A DNA stretch of 64,000 nucleotides from Crocodylus rhombifer (GCA_038503035.1 JAVSML010025166.1:186001-250000); one strand, 5' to 3'. Positions 56,301-61,226 are shown, counted from the stretch's first letter. Notes: a model not told the origin generated them from the letters alone. Made by a program: numbers and translations.

Positions 56301-58481
56301 TTGTGGAGCCCAAAACTGGACGCAGTACTCCAGCTGCAGCCTCACCAAGGCCGAGTACAAGGGGAGAATGACGTCCCGGGATTTGCTTGAGAAGCATCTA
56401 TGGATGCAAGCCAGCATTTTGCTCGTTTTACTAGCAGCAGCATCACATTGAAGGCTCATGTTCATCTTGCAGTCAATCATGACCCCCAAGTCCCTTTCAT
56501 CCATAGTGCTAGCCAGCATAGCACTGCCGAGCCTATAAGCATGCTGCTGGTTTTTCTTCCCAAGGTGGAGAACCTTGTAATTTAGCCTCTAGAAACTATA
56601 GTCAAATAGGAGTAAACACAACATAGGGACCAAGTACAGTATTTTGGCTCCAGAAGGAAAGGAGTTCATTGCCACTGGATTTCTACTATAAAATTATTAC
56701 ATTTGGGCTAGTTGGTTATTATTTTTCCCTGTGAAAATAAATTATGAAAGCCTACAAGTTTTTACTCTTGTAATGCTGACATTTTTCTTTACATTTTTTT
56801 AGTTCTTATCCAACAGGAAGATTTTTTTTTGTCACCTGAAAACTTAAAAAGTCTGTTTTTGAATTTTCACTAAACCCCTAACTACTTTTTTTAATGAAAA
56901 TTGATTTCTGTGATATCTCTCCTTAATGGAACTTTTTTTTTATAAAGATCACTATGACAGAAAGTTTTCAAATTTAAACATAAGGAGTGTGAAAGCTACT
57001 TGAAGAAAATCCTTCTGTCATCTCTCATTTACATTTCAATGTACACTTTGTCTTATGCGTTTCTTGATGAAGAGACAAGGTGAAGTTAATTATTAGCAAC
57101 ATGCTTACTTTACATAAGCAACTGCTTAGGTTGACAAGAAATCCTCTCAATGCCACAAATTATTTTATCTGTCAGAAACACTCATGCTTGTGCTGCTCTG
57201 GGTGGATCAGGTGATCAACAGTGTGTGACCAACAAACCTGTTCTTTCAGTACAGTTCATATTTGTATACAGTACTTTGCTTCTTTCTTGGACCTGATGAA
57301 GCATGCTTGAAGCCTGGAAGCTTGTCTCTTTTCTCTCCAAACAACTTAAGATGGTCCAATAAAAGATATTACCTCACCTCACAAAACTTTGCATTCAAAC
57401 ATGTCATTTTAAATGAAGTGAGGGAGAAAGAAAATAAACATTTAAATGCATCAAATGGCAAACCAATACAAGATTTTGGTGACATGTTAACAGTAGCTAC
57501 AACAGAATAACAGTAGTGCTTCTCCTTATTTTTTAACAACTGAAGCAACAAATGGCATCAGTTTATTTAAACATAGGTACTGTAATACTGACCAATAGAT
57601 GTGTCCTCTGAAAGGCTGAGAAGTGCCATGTTCCCATTTGTGCTGCTTGGTCCATTATCAAAGAAATAGGGGGCATAATTTGCATGAACTGAAATTAAAA
57701 CAAAACAGAACCTGAAGAAAAATATGTAATAATAAACTGCAGTAACCTGGTTTTTTCCTACTCTGCCTCTCAGCATAAAAAAAATACAATTCCTTGAGGG
57801 AATAATATGAGTGAATAGCATAACCAATTACGCTAATGAACTTTTTCCTTTCAAAATAAAGATATGTTACCTGTACAAATAAATTATACCTGTATAGTAT
57901 ACACCAGCATATGAAGAACATGAATTAAAAAAAAAGAAACACAGGATCCTTCTGAAGAATCTCAAACCTTCAAAAACTGATTCTTGCAAAATTAACCTTC
58001 ACTGCCACTCACCGTAACTGTAAACAGCTCCTTTATGTTGTGTGTTTGACATTTTACTATTGGGTAAGCAACCGATCCAATAGTCTAAACATATTGTTTT
58101 AAATTATGTCTACTACATGAGCAATAAGCCATAAGTAAACAGTTACTTACTTGCTGCCAGATAACAGCAAAGTTAAAAAAAAACAAAAACAAAAGCAACA
58201 AATTAGTTGTCATTCCACTCACTGACAGTTATAGAATCAAAATAGCCAATTTGAAACAAAATGCAAATATACAAACATACAAACATAATATTTACACATT
58301 GAACAGTATTTCAGGAAATAATTTAAGATCCACATTACCACATCAATAAGGATTATTACAAGATTTAAGGTTATTCCATATCCTATATATTTAATTGACA
58401 AAGTGATTTGTTGTACTCACCCAGGCAAACCTGCATCGAACAGAGAACTAACAATGGAGTGAAATGCCTTACATGCTTCAT
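716..58481 (-). CDS. CDHR1: CDHR1, photoreceptor cadherin, exons 1-14 (5' part of gene; 3' exons outside window)
   Basis: A type I membrane cadherin-like protein. In other vertebrates it sits at the base of photoreceptor outer segments, is needed for orderly disc formation, and causes cone-rod dystrophy when lost (established knowledge). Fourteen exons were read from the minus strand: 58421-58481, 57593-57688, 42406-42551, 41041-41091, 38371-38460, 37611-37697, 30666-30782, 29302-29445, 22334-22412, 16564-16664, 13036-13239, 8925-9077, 4116-4280, 716-783. All internal introns are GT-AG and phases agree throughout, giving 520 codons plus 2 bases without a stop. The model has a signal peptide (residues 1 to about 20) and then cadherin repeats with calcium-site motifs LDRE 98-101, DAND 129-132, DRD 163-165, LDYE 201-204, DVQD 241-244, DGD 275-277, DLNN 348-351, DTND 467-470 and DPD 501-503. 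Human CDHR1 has about 859 residues, so roughly 60% is present. Identification rests on near-identity to recalled human segments such as [21 protein letters not shown] and [11 protein letters not shown]. Confidence 0.96.
784..4115 (-). other. CDHR1: CDHR1 intron 13
   Basis: 3.3 kb. It holds the hAT element at 2885-3139. Elsewhere it is AT-rich without recognisable features apart from a C-run/A-run at 3870-3895. A 141-codon open frame on the minus strand at 3241-3666 has no recognisable domain. Confidence 0.85.
2885..3139. mobile_element. Short non-autonomous hAT element (255 bp)
   Basis: The ends form terminal inverted repeats: CAGGGGTTGTCAACC at the left, and CAGGGGTTTTCAACC when the right end is reverse-complemented (1 mismatch in 15). 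It is flanked by an 8-bp target duplication, CAATAGGG (2877-2884) and CAATATGG (3140-3147), with one mismatch. An 8-bp duplication with a CAGGGGT-type end is the hAT (Charlie-like) signature. The GC-rich interior has no transposase. Confidence 0.85.
4116..4280 (-). CDS. CDHR1: CDHR1 exon 13 (EC4-EC5 junction)
   Basis: 165 bp, 55 codons, phase 0 both ends, acceptor TTCTTAG, donor GTAAGT; residues 444-498. Encodes [20 protein letters not shown], then [20 protein letters not shown] and [19 protein letters not shown] (467-470) and IPEN mark the linker into EC5. Essentially collinear with human CDHR1. Confidence 0.97.
6684..8441 (+). mobile_element. LTR-like element, copy 1 (solo)
   Basis: Begins TGTAGCAA and ends GGGCAACA. 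It has a TATA-like box (TATAAAAAGG, 7418-7427) and, about 360 bp downstream, a polyadenylation signal AATAAA (7777-7782), the order expected for U3-R-U5 of a long terminal repeat. A second copy at 50176-52068 shares both ends and most of the interior. The flanks ATCG and ATCA match in 3 of 4 bases. No gag, pol or env frame lies next to it, so it would be a solo LTR; the retroelement class is not resolved. The segment 7097-7210 is inverted relative to copy 2, and a (GT)n run (7695-7735) is expanded only here. It lies antisense to CDHR1. Open frames within it are not genes. Confidence 0.65.
7695..7735. repeat. (GT)n microsatellite
   Basis: About 20 GT units inside LTR-like copy 1; copy 2 has only about four at the equivalent site (51178-51187), so the expansion followed divergence of the two copies. 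Confidence 0.95.
8925..9077 (-). CDS. CDHR1: CDHR1 exon 12 (EC4)
   Basis: 153 bp, 51 codons, phase 0 both ends, acceptor TTTATAG, donor GTACTG; residues 393-443. Encodes [38 protein letters not shown] and [13 protein letters not shown]. Very close to human [20 protein letters not shown] and [18 protein letters not shown]. It has no ATG, so it is absent from ORF scans. Confidence 0.96.
9165..9260 (-). repeat. Interspersed repeat fragment with TGGTCCAATAAAAGATATCA tail
   Basis: On the minus strand this carries the same 3'-end block (core at 9184-9202) as fragments at 33561-33743 and 57270-57380. Three copies sharing this block in different contexts indicate a retroposed repeat (SINE or LINE tail). 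I cannot name the family with confidence. Confidence 0.55.
9853..10923 (+). other. Possible LTR-like repeat (TATA plus polyadenylation signal)
   Basis: GC-richer than its surroundings, with CATATATAGGGG at about 10580 and TTAATAAACTT at about 10754, a TATA-to-AATAAA order suggestive of an LTR. No second copy in the window, no clear ends or target duplication. Weak; boundaries are guesses. Confidence 0.2.
11290..11413 (+). mobile_element. CR1 LINE 3' end fragment
   Basis: Contains the typical CR1 3' block: GATGGTTTGGATACAGATGA, then TCCTGCTTCTGGCAGGGGGC, then CCTCCAGCCCTA. Heavily 5'-truncated; no coding sequence remains. Confidence 0.75.
12745..12953. mobile_element. Short TIR element (MITE) of the GGGCAYGTCTACAC group
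   Basis: 209 bp with inverted ends: GGACATGTCTACACATG at the left; reverse-complemented right end GGGCACGTCTACGTGAGA. The interior is itself partly palindromic (multiple GATGCTACAT / ATGTAGCATC blocks). It shares its end sequence with elements at 14804, 39857 and 52569. Confidence 0.7.
13036..13239 (-). CDS. CDHR1: CDHR1 exon 11 (EC3-EC4 junction)
   Basis: The longest exon here: 204 bp, 68 codons, phase 0 both ends, acceptor TTGTAG, donor GTGAGT; residues 325-392. Contains [45 protein letters not shown] and DSDQ. DLNN (348-351) is the EC3-EC4 linker; human has the same variant motif as I recall. The first ten residues ([10 protein letters not shown]) differ from human, as expected for a surface loop. 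Confidence 0.97.
13641..14798. mobile_element. Non-autonomous TIR element, TAGGGACAGACATT family, copy A
   Basis: 1,158 bp; left end CTAGGGAAAGACATTC, right end (reverse-complemented) CTAGGGACAGACATTACAC. Sub-terminal repeats of AAACTGGTTT-like motifs and the AGCTTTTTCC / CTCCAAAAAGCC block are shared with two copies at 32882-34391. Contains a (CA)n run. The end sequence suggests hAT, but no clear 8-bp target duplication was found. Confidence 0.65.
14298..14348. repeat. (CA)n microsatellite
   Basis: Near-continuous CA repeat of about 25 units with a few interruptions at its start (CGCACGCACA, ATA), inside copy A of the TAGGGACAGAC element. Confidence 0.95.
14804..15000. mobile_element. Short TIR element (MITE), GTGTGTCTATA ends
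   Basis: Left GGGGTGTGTCTATATGA and, reverse-complemented, right CCTGTACACATCTATACAAG. The interior has several CTACTGTGCAGTA-type palindromic blocks. It begins six bases after copy A ends, so the two insertions abut. Confidence 0.55.
16564..16664 (-). CDS. CDHR1: CDHR1 exon 10 (EC3)
   Basis: 101 bp, acceptor ATGGTAG, donor GTATGT, phases 1 and 0; residues 291-324. It encodes [18 protein letters not shown], then [16 protein letters not shown], equivalent to human FEINETSGAISITQ and QLQREVYELHVQ. A possible N-glycosylation site (NAT at 300) is present. A 17-base poly-A run on the plus strand (poly-T in the transcript) lies at 16731-16747, 67 bases upstream of the acceptor. Confidence 0.95.
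16731..16747. repeat. Poly-A/poly-T homopolymer beside exon 10
   Basis: 17 A on the plus strand (U in the CDHR1 transcript), ending 67 bases upstream of the exon 10 acceptor; more T runs follow at 16786-16793. Confidence 0.9.
17205..17560 (-). mobile_element. CR1 LINE 3' end fragment
   Basis: Reverse orientation: starts with AGCTGGAAGGGACCTTGTGA and contains the C-terminal end of the CR1 ORF2 protein on the minus strand ([16 protein letters not shown] followed by the usual 3' UTR). Diverged and 5'-truncated. Confidence 0.8.
18371..18665. mobile_element. Fold-back MITE
   Basis: Ends CCTATACATGTGCTCTGG and (reverse-complemented) ACTATACGCAC with ACACATGCTCTGG. Inside, 18442-18487 and 18508-18554 are long inverted repeats (GTATTCAGCATCC ... 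GGATGCTGAATAC, TTTCAAAATG ... CATTTTGAAA) that would form a hairpin with a 20-base loop. Confidence 0.6.
20088..21326. mobile_element. hAT-like non-autonomous element with internal palindromes (1.24 kb)
   Basis: Ends TAGGACTGTGCAAAATGG and, reverse-complemented, TAGGGCTGTGTGAAATTTC. Flanked by CTAATTTA (20080-20087) and TTAATTTA (21327-21334), an 8-bp target duplication with one mismatch. The sub-terminal zones are runs of TTTCG/TTTCA motifs; the centre is tandem and inverted copies of a roughly 170-bp unit (see separate entry). No transposase frame. A shorter relative with the same type of ends lies at 60180-60548. Confidence 0.75.
20490..20880. repeat. Nested inverted repeat (arms of at least 116 bp) within the hAT-like element
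   Basis: 20539-20654 and 20679-20794 are reverse complements over 116 bases with one mismatch seen; the match extends, less perfectly, to about 20490 and 20843. The 24-base spacer reappears inverted as the loop of a second palindrome (20808-20827 with 20850-20869, 20 bp exact). Less perfect direct copies occur 171 bp upstream (20415 versus 20586). Confidence 0.9.
22334..22412 (-). CDS. CDHR1: CDHR1 exon 9 (EC3)
   Basis: 79 bp, acceptor TTCCCTAG, donor GTGAGT, phases 0 and 1; residues 265-290 plus one base. It encodes [19 protein letters not shown] and IHYSLVN. DGD (275-277) is the EC3 calcium motif. It matches human [19 protein letters not shown] and LYSLVNG. Too short for an ORF scan. Confidence 0.94.
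25150..25705 (-). mobile_element. CR1 LINE, 3' portion
   Basis: On the minus strand this holds the C-terminus of the CR1 reverse-transcriptase protein (about 25229-25483; motifs [38 protein letters not shown]) and then the CR1 3' UTR (GACCCCAG, CAGGGGGTGAGACT). Truncated at the 5' side; opposite orientation to the CR1 that follows. Confidence 0.85.
26040..29117 (+). mobile_element. CR1 LINE, 5'-truncated, ORF2 (endonuclease-reverse transcriptase) decayed
   Basis: A long CR1 copy. The partial endonuclease domain comes first (about 26276-26800: [23 protein letters not shown]), then reverse transcriptase (27029-28770: [52 protein letters not shown] and the catalytic FADDTKL), then the C-terminal region ([28 protein letters not shown]). 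Stops at about 27899 and 28258 and further frame changes mean it cannot make a full protein. It ends in repeats of ATCTATGAAA, the CR1 3' tail. It is interrupted by a second CR1 fragment at about 26808-27124. Confidence 0.92.
26808..27124 (+). mobile_element. Nested CR1 3' end inserted into the longer CR1
   Basis: This stretch (GGGGAATGTTTGTTCACCGG ... [20 protein letters not shown] ... ATCTATGAAATCTATGAAA) duplicates the end of the host CR1 (compare 28810-29117) but sits in the middle of its ORF2, between [13 protein letters not shown] and [17 protein letters not shown]. It is a short 5'-truncated CR1 that landed inside the older copy in the same orientation. Confidence 0.88.
29302..29445 (-). 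CDS. CDHR1: CDHR1 exon 8 (EC2-EC3 junction)
   Basis: 144 bp, 48 codons, phase 0 both ends, acceptor TTTCAG, donor GTGAGT; residues 217-264. It encodes [35 protein letters not shown] and [13 protein letters not shown]. The linker motif is DVQD (241-244) rather than the usual DxND; human CDHR1 has the same DVQD as I recall, so this is a family trait and not decay. Confidence 0.96.
29446..30665 (-). other. CDHR1: CDHR1 intron 7
   Basis: 1.2 kb of AT-rich sequence with a short (GT)n at 29650. No repeat recognised. Confidence 0.85.
30666..30782 (-). CDS. CDHR1: CDHR1 exon 7 (EC2)
   Basis: 117 bp, 39 codons, phase 0 both ends, acceptor CTTCCAG and donor GTATCA. It encodes residues 178-216, including [26 protein letters not shown] and VTVVAK. 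LDYE (201-204) is the EC2 calcium motif. It corresponds to human [13 protein letters not shown] and ATLDYERSRTHYITVVAK. Confidence 0.95.
31540..31612. mobile_element. hAT element right end
   Basis: Ends GGCCATAGGTTACTGACCCCTG, the reverse complement of a CAGGGGTCAGTAACC-type hAT terminus. The partner end was not found, so the left boundary is arbitrary. Confidence 0.5.
33264..34232. mobile_element. TAGGGACAGACATT-family element, copy B (nested in copy C)
   Basis: 969 bp with ends CTAGGGACAGACATTC and, reverse-complemented, CTAGGGGCAGATATTACAC. Shares internal blocks with copy A (ATTGATTCAATCTTTGCA, CTTCTTAAACAGCTTTTTCC, CTCCAAAAAGCC, TAAGTGGACACTGT). It is itself interrupted by a short retroposed repeat at 33561-33743. 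Confidence 0.65.
33561..33743 (+). mobile_element. Short retroposon (SINE-like) inserted in copy B
   Basis: Absent from the matching place in copy A. Flanked by GCTTTTTCC (33552-33560) and GCCTTTTCC (33744-33752), a 9-bp target duplication with one mismatch. Its 3' part has TGGTCTAATAAAAGATATCA (33701-33720), shared with fragments at 9184-9202 and 57352-57370. No RNA polymerase III box was confidently identified. Confidence 0.6.
34463..34818. mobile_element. hAT element (CAGWGGCATAAC ends), copy 1
   Basis: 356 bp; ends CAGAGGCATAACCAGGCAG and, reverse-complemented, CAGTAGCATAACTAAAGGAG. Flanking octamers CCTGGATT (34455-34462) and CTTGGACT (34819-34826) match at 6 of 8. Similar length and termini to the element at 53059-53410. 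Confidence 0.7.
34955..35560. mobile_element. hAT element left end with GC-rich body
   Basis: Starts CAGGGGCAGGCAAAATATGG, a classic hAT terminus, followed by CCCACAGGCC blocks and a GC-rich segment with (GT)n (35288-35304) and CCCCACCCC runs. No matching right end found; the end coordinate is approximate. Confidence 0.45.
36310..36480. mobile_element. Possible hAT fragment
   Basis: TTTAGTGGTGCCCAATCTCA followed by GGGCCAGCCCATGGGCCGGA resembles CAGTGGTKCCCAACC-type hAT termini. No partner end or target duplication found. Confidence 0.3.
37611..37697 (-). CDS. CDHR1: CDHR1 exon 6 (EC2)
   Basis: 87 bp, 29 codons, phase 0 both ends, acceptor TTTACAG, donor GTAAGG. It encodes [20 protein letters not shown] and then GGSINYFLQ (residues 149-177). 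The DRD calcium motif at 163-165 and the GSGGS loop match human [16 protein letters not shown]. Confidence 0.95.
37698..38370 (-). other. CDHR1: CDHR1 intron 5
   Basis: 673 bp, purine-rich on the plus strand (37740-38000; AGAAG-type sequence); no repeat recognised. Confidence 0.85.
38371..38460 (-). CDS. CDHR1: CDHR1 exon 5 (EC1-EC2 junction)
   Basis: 90 bp, 30 codons, phase 0 at both ends, acceptor CTCCAG and a weaker donor GTTGGT. It encodes [19 protein letters not shown] followed by [11 protein letters not shown], residues 119-148. The DAND motif (129-132) is the calcium-binding linker between the first two cadherin repeats, and the terminal VPE begins EC2. Confidence 0.94.
38461..41040 (-). 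other. CDHR1: CDHR1 intron 4
   Basis: 2.6 kb with a MITE at 39857-40294 and a short C run at 38907-38915; otherwise nothing specific. Confidence 0.85.
39857..40294. mobile_element. Short TIR element (MITE), GGGTGCATCTACAC ends
   Basis: Left GGGTGCATCTACACATG; right end reverse-complemented GGAAGCATCTACACACGC. The interior includes inverted blocks AGTTAGTTAGTCAACTCC and GAGTTAATTAATTTACTC. Ends match those of the element at 52569-52956. Confidence 0.65.
41041..41091 (-). CDS. CDHR1: CDHR1 exon 4 (51-bp micro-exon, EC1)
   Basis: Only 17 codons ([17 protein letters not shown]), phase 0 at both ends, with acceptor TTTGCAG and donor GTAAGT. It matches the human stretch EDEIEAIISISDG. The exon has no ATG, so it is easily missed; only frame continuity from LDRE in exon 3 and the homology reveal it. 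Confidence 0.93.
41092..42405 (-). other. CDHR1: CDHR1 intron 3
   Basis: 1.3 kb, AT-rich; no recognised repeat or RNA. Confidence 0.85.
42406..42551 (-). CDS. CDHR1: CDHR1 exon 3 (EC1 core)
   Basis: 146 bp; acceptor CTTCAG, donor GTAATG, phases 1 and 0; residues 53-101. It reads [20 protein letters not shown] and continues to [13 protein letters not shown], the typical mid-EC1 pattern ending in the LDRE calcium motif (98-101). Two possible N-glycosylation sites are visible (NGT at 60, NVT at 91). The open frame continues past the true donor, so an ORF call there includes intron sequence. Confidence 0.96.
48910..48995 (+). mobile_element. CR1 LINE 3' end remnant
   Basis: GGTGGTTTGGATAGTGATGA, TCCTGCCTCAGGCAGGGGGT and TGGACTAGATGACCTCTGG are the CR1 3' UTR block; only about 85 bp remain. 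Confidence 0.75.
50176..52068 (+). mobile_element. LTR-like element, copy 2 (solo)
   Basis: Same ends as copy 1 (TGTAG ... GGGCAACA) and flanked by an exact 4-bp duplication TAAT (50172-50175 and 52069-52072). TATA-like box TATAAAAAGG at 50911-50920, AATAAA at 51229-51234. Differences from copy 1: the 114-bp segment 50600-50713 is inverted; about 100 bp after it (50730-50826) is unrelated to copy 1 (7230-7345); an SSR cluster has grown at 51790-51848. Copy 2 is also antisense to CDHR1 and in the same direction as copy 1. Open frames within it, up to 193 codons, have no recognisable domain. Confidence 0.68.
51790..51848. repeat. Compound (GT)n/(AT)n microsatellite
   Basis: Alternating GT and TA runs within LTR-like copy 2; not present at this size in copy 1. 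Confidence 0.9.
52569..52956. mobile_element. Short TIR element (MITE), GGTATATCTACATGTGC ends
   Basis: Left GGTATATCTACATGTGCAC; right end reverse-complemented GGGTGCACTTACACATGC. The interior carries GTTGACTAATTAGCTCCAC and GTTAATTAACTC like the element at 39857, so they are probably one family. Confidence 0.65.
53059..53410. mobile_element. hAT element (CAGTGGC ends), copy 2, perfect target duplication
   Basis: 352 bp, left CAGTGGCAAAACAAGTCAGG, right reverse-complemented CAGAATGTAATTAGGAGTGG. Flanked on both sides by the same octamer TGTTACAT (53051-53058 and 53411-53418), an exact 8-bp target duplication. The inner right end GGTGCCTGGGGTAGGTACCC is typical of this hAT group. No transposase. 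Confidence 0.9.
55815..56585 (-). mobile_element. CR1 LINE, 3' portion with end of ORF2
   Basis: Minus strand. The C-terminal part of the reverse-transcriptase protein (56184-56519: [44 protein letters not shown]) continues after a frame break at 55903-56157 ([45 protein letters not shown]), then the 3' UTR ending in TCTATGAAATCTATC. Very close to the 26-29 kb CR1. Confidence 0.9.
57270..57380 (+). repeat. SINE-like repeat tail with TGGTCCAATAAAAGATATTA
   Basis: GACCTGATGAAGCATGCTTG, AAGCTTGTCTC and the TGGTCCAATAAAAGATATT block (57352-57370), followed by ACCTCACCTCAC. The block is shared with fragments near 9184 and 33701. Confidence 0.55.
57593..57688 (-). CDS. CDHR1: CDHR1 exon 2 (start of cadherin repeat EC1)
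   Basis: 96 bp between acceptor ...TTTCAG and donor GTCAGT, phases 1 and 1. It encodes residues 21-52, including [21 protein letters not shown] and SEDTSIG, the opening strand of EC1 just after signal cleavage. The segment is almost the same as human CDHR1 ([21 protein letters not shown] as recalled). It is separated from exon 3 by a 15-kb intron. Confidence 0.95.
57689..58420 (-). other. CDHR1: CDHR1 intron 1
   Basis: 732 bp, AT-rich. Carries a GGATTA hexamer (58350-58355), a motif bound by OTX/CRX photoreceptor factors, 66 bases inside the intron; a single hexamer is weak evidence. Confidence 0.85.
58421..58481 (-). CDS. CDHR1: CDHR1 exon 1 (start codon and signal peptide)
   Basis: The ATG at 58481-58479 opens a short basic-then-hydrophobic leader ([15 protein letters not shown], then MQVCLG) typical of a secretory signal peptide. 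It ends in a phase-1 donor (GTGAGTAC at 58420-58413). Joined to exon 2 the frame runs on as [13 protein letters not shown], matching the mature N-terminus of other CDHR1 proteins. Reading upstream in frame, a TGA lies at 58580-58578 with no ATG in between, which supports this start. A second in-frame ATG at 58436-58434 would leave only a stub leader and is less likely. Any untranslated part of the exon is not delimited. Confidence 0.85.
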
Positions 58482-60179
58482 CCCACCAAAGAAAGGGCCA
58501 GTTTCTTCTCTGAATGAAGGTTTGTTTTGGTTTGGTTTGGGGTTTTTTTTTCTGTCTAAAGGGACTGAAAGTGTCCTTCAGACTGGTGCGGTGATGAAAT
58601 GTGTGAGGCAGGAACAGATGTTAAGATGTTAAGCGGATGACACGTCTTAATTTCTGAGGAATTTAAAGAAGCTCCTTCCTACCACCTAATTAGACCAATT
58701 ACTTTGCAGGGAACTGTGGGACTCATTTTTGAGACAAGGCATGGAGGAAGCAGCATCACTCTCAAAGGGTCTGTTGTTTGTATTGTACATATGTTGCCTA
58801 ATGAACCCCTCTTGACTTCCTGAACATACAAGCCAGAAGGAAGGTAAAGTTCAGTTTTTTAAATGCATCTTTTATTTTCTAATTTATTCTTCTGTTTTCT
58901 AAGAAGTTATATGGTTTTTATTTATTTTACATTTAAACTAACAAGTAAGAATTTAAATATATAAAATGGTAAGCAGTAATACCTTAATACTGACACTTTG
59001 AAAGGAGTCTGTCCCAGCTGTTAAAGCAGAAAATATCATGTACAGAAGCCCTCAGTTGTTCTTCTGTCCATGAAATTGCCTAAAGACATTAATTAAAAAG
59101 TACTTGGATTTCTACTAGGTTTTTGATGCATCCTTTAGAGCAAGTTAATTTTTGACCAACACACTGCATTTTTCACCAGTATCCCAAAGAAAGAACCAAT
59201 GAAATAGGTTTTGTATGCAATGTTGTCTGTTTTATTCAATTAAAACATGAATTTTTAGAGGGCACTTTATTTGCAATAATTTAAAAAACCGAATTCAGTA
59301 GATGGAGGCAGAAGAAAGCCACACTGGAAAGTACTTCTGCATAGAACTTAAGAGCTCCTCCTTAAGAGGAACATGGCAAATAGAAATGCTTAGATACCTC
59401 CTGGGACATGTGTGAACTGTGATGTACCCTTGAAATTCAGTTTAATGGAGAAATTATTTCCTTTTTAGGAATGCACTTATGTATTTTGCAATGATTTCTT
59501 GAATGAATGGAAGATATGGTACTGAGAACACTTAAAACTTAAGGAACCACAGTTTGTCAAGATATTTTAATACATCATTTTGCTCTTCAGGTGTGTTGTA
59601 AGTTTTATTTTCTTCTGACAGATATGAACTGAATGGGACTGGGAAGAAAGGGCATTTGGAGAGAGAGCCACATCACCACACCTGTTATCCCCAAAGGTTT
59701 TAAGTAACATTTTTGTTAGTTCTCAGTAAAGGCAGAAAATGCCAACCAATCACAGAATTAATGAACCTCTAATTGTCTAAAGGTGGTTTTCTCTAGATCA
59801 TGCCCATTGGTCTTAACCCATAGCACAGCATTTAAGCACATGGATAATTTTAGAAGGACAACCAGCAAGTATTTTTCTGGGTTGCTCCATTGGTGGTGCT
59901 ATGGAGAATTTGTTCAGTTCGTAGAATCTTACCATGGAACAGCTTCAGGTTCAGAAAGATACTACAGTCACATCAACACAGGAACTGAACCAATGGAAGA
60001 CTTTTGACTCCTTCCTTAATCAGTTCCCTCCTTAATCATAGAGCTGTCTCTAAATAGAGCAGCCACAGAAGACAAGGAAGAGTGGGAGGAGGAAGATGTT
60101 ATGTAGAGGTGGCCTCTTTTCTTCCTTAGGAGCTCTATATTTTTGTCCCTTCTGGTAACAATTCATTTTGCCCTTAAAG
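58482..60179. other. CDHR1 5' flank without recognised features
   Basis: 1.7 kb upstream of the start codon. AT-rich, no CpG island, no repeat recognised. A TAATTA homeobox-type site (58687-58692) beside an inverted CCAAT (58695-58699) lies about 205 bp upstream of the ATG; the transcription start cannot be placed. Confidence 0.6.
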
Positions 60180-60548
60180 TAGGACTGTGCAAAGTTCGGT
60201 ACCTGATTTGATTCAGCCCGATTTGGTGGCTGAATCTCCAAATCAGAATCGAATCAGGAGACACTTTAATCTTTCTGAATCAAATTGGAACCCTCCAAAT
60301 TGATTCAGAGAGATTTGGAAAGATTCATGACCTGCACCTGGTATCTCGAGGTATGTAGAAAAAAGCATTTAAAGCTGTGTCCATGGCTGAATCCCAATTC
60401 TCTGAATCGGCATTGAATCTTCAGGTTTGGATTTGGCCGAATTGAATAGGGGACAGTGATCCAAATCAACTAATTGAATCACTGTCCCTGATTCGGGCCA
60501 AATCCTAATCCAAATCGAATTGAATACAGCCCGTTTCACCCACCCCTA
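60180..60548. mobile_element. hAT-like MITE (TAGGACTGTGCAAA ends, 369 bp)
   Basis: Left TAGGACTGTGCAAAGTTCGG; right end reverse-complemented TAGGGGTGGGTGAAACGGG. Flanking octamers CCTTAAAG (60172-60179) and CCCTAAAT (60549-60556) match at 6 of 8. The interior is a dense array of GATTCGATTC / GAATCGAATC-type motifs in both orientations, with an inverted pair GGGACAGTGATCC / GATTGAATCACTGTCCC. Its ends resemble those of 20088-21326. Confidence 0.75.
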
Positions 60549-60651
60549 CCCTAAATCTTTTTCAACAATACAAAGTGCATTGAGAAATAGACCTTGATAA
60601 ACATATATAATTCCCAATGCATATACATATAATTCTCTATCTCTCTAACGG

Positions 60652-60672
60652 GGTGTGTGTGTGTGTGTGCGT
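60652..60672. repeat. (GT)n microsatellite
   Basis: About ten GT units with one CG interruption. Confidence 0.85.
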
Positions 60673-61226
60673 GCACACGCTCACATATCCACCCCTTCTT
60701 TAACACCCAAAGACACCAGGAAGCTAGAATCTGAGAGAATGCATCTTTACCACCAGTATCTCTTTTCTGAAGCTTTGTCCTGGAGCATTCCCAAATTCTC
60801 CTGTAAAAGGGTTTCCTGGCCTGCAGGGACAATTTCCAGTGAAGAATATTGCACATCTCTATAAAATTTGTAATGGATTGTACGCCTCTAACACGATAAA
60901 TAGGATATGAAAAATATAGTAGTTCATTATTTCCATCATCTCTGGGTAACTCTAGAGTGCTCTGAAAGTTGTATTAATAATATTAATTATTTTTCTTATC
61001 CACAAAGACAGCAACACTAAAATAATGCTGAGTAATAACAACATACAAAATCACCTACATGCTGTCCAGGAAAAAATATGTCACCTGTCTATCACCTGGA
61101 GAGATGAATGCCAGGCTGGCAGCAACAACATTGGTTTCTTGAGAAAAGCGAGGCTTGATGTATAGCTCAAAAGGAAGTGTAACAGTGCAGGCTGTGGTAG
61201 TTAGTACCAATAAACAAACTAAAATA

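Larger units (their letters stand above)
42552..57592 (-). other. CDHR1: CDHR1 intron 2 (15 kb)
   Basis: The largest intron here. 42552-47800 shows no recognised element apart from a short (GA)n at 44448-44460. The right part holds a purine-rich tract (47880-48250), a CR1 tail (48910-48995), the second LTR-like copy (50176-52068), a MITE (52569-52956), a hAT element (53059-53410), a CR1 (55815-56585) and a SINE-like tail (57270-57380). Confidence 0.85.
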
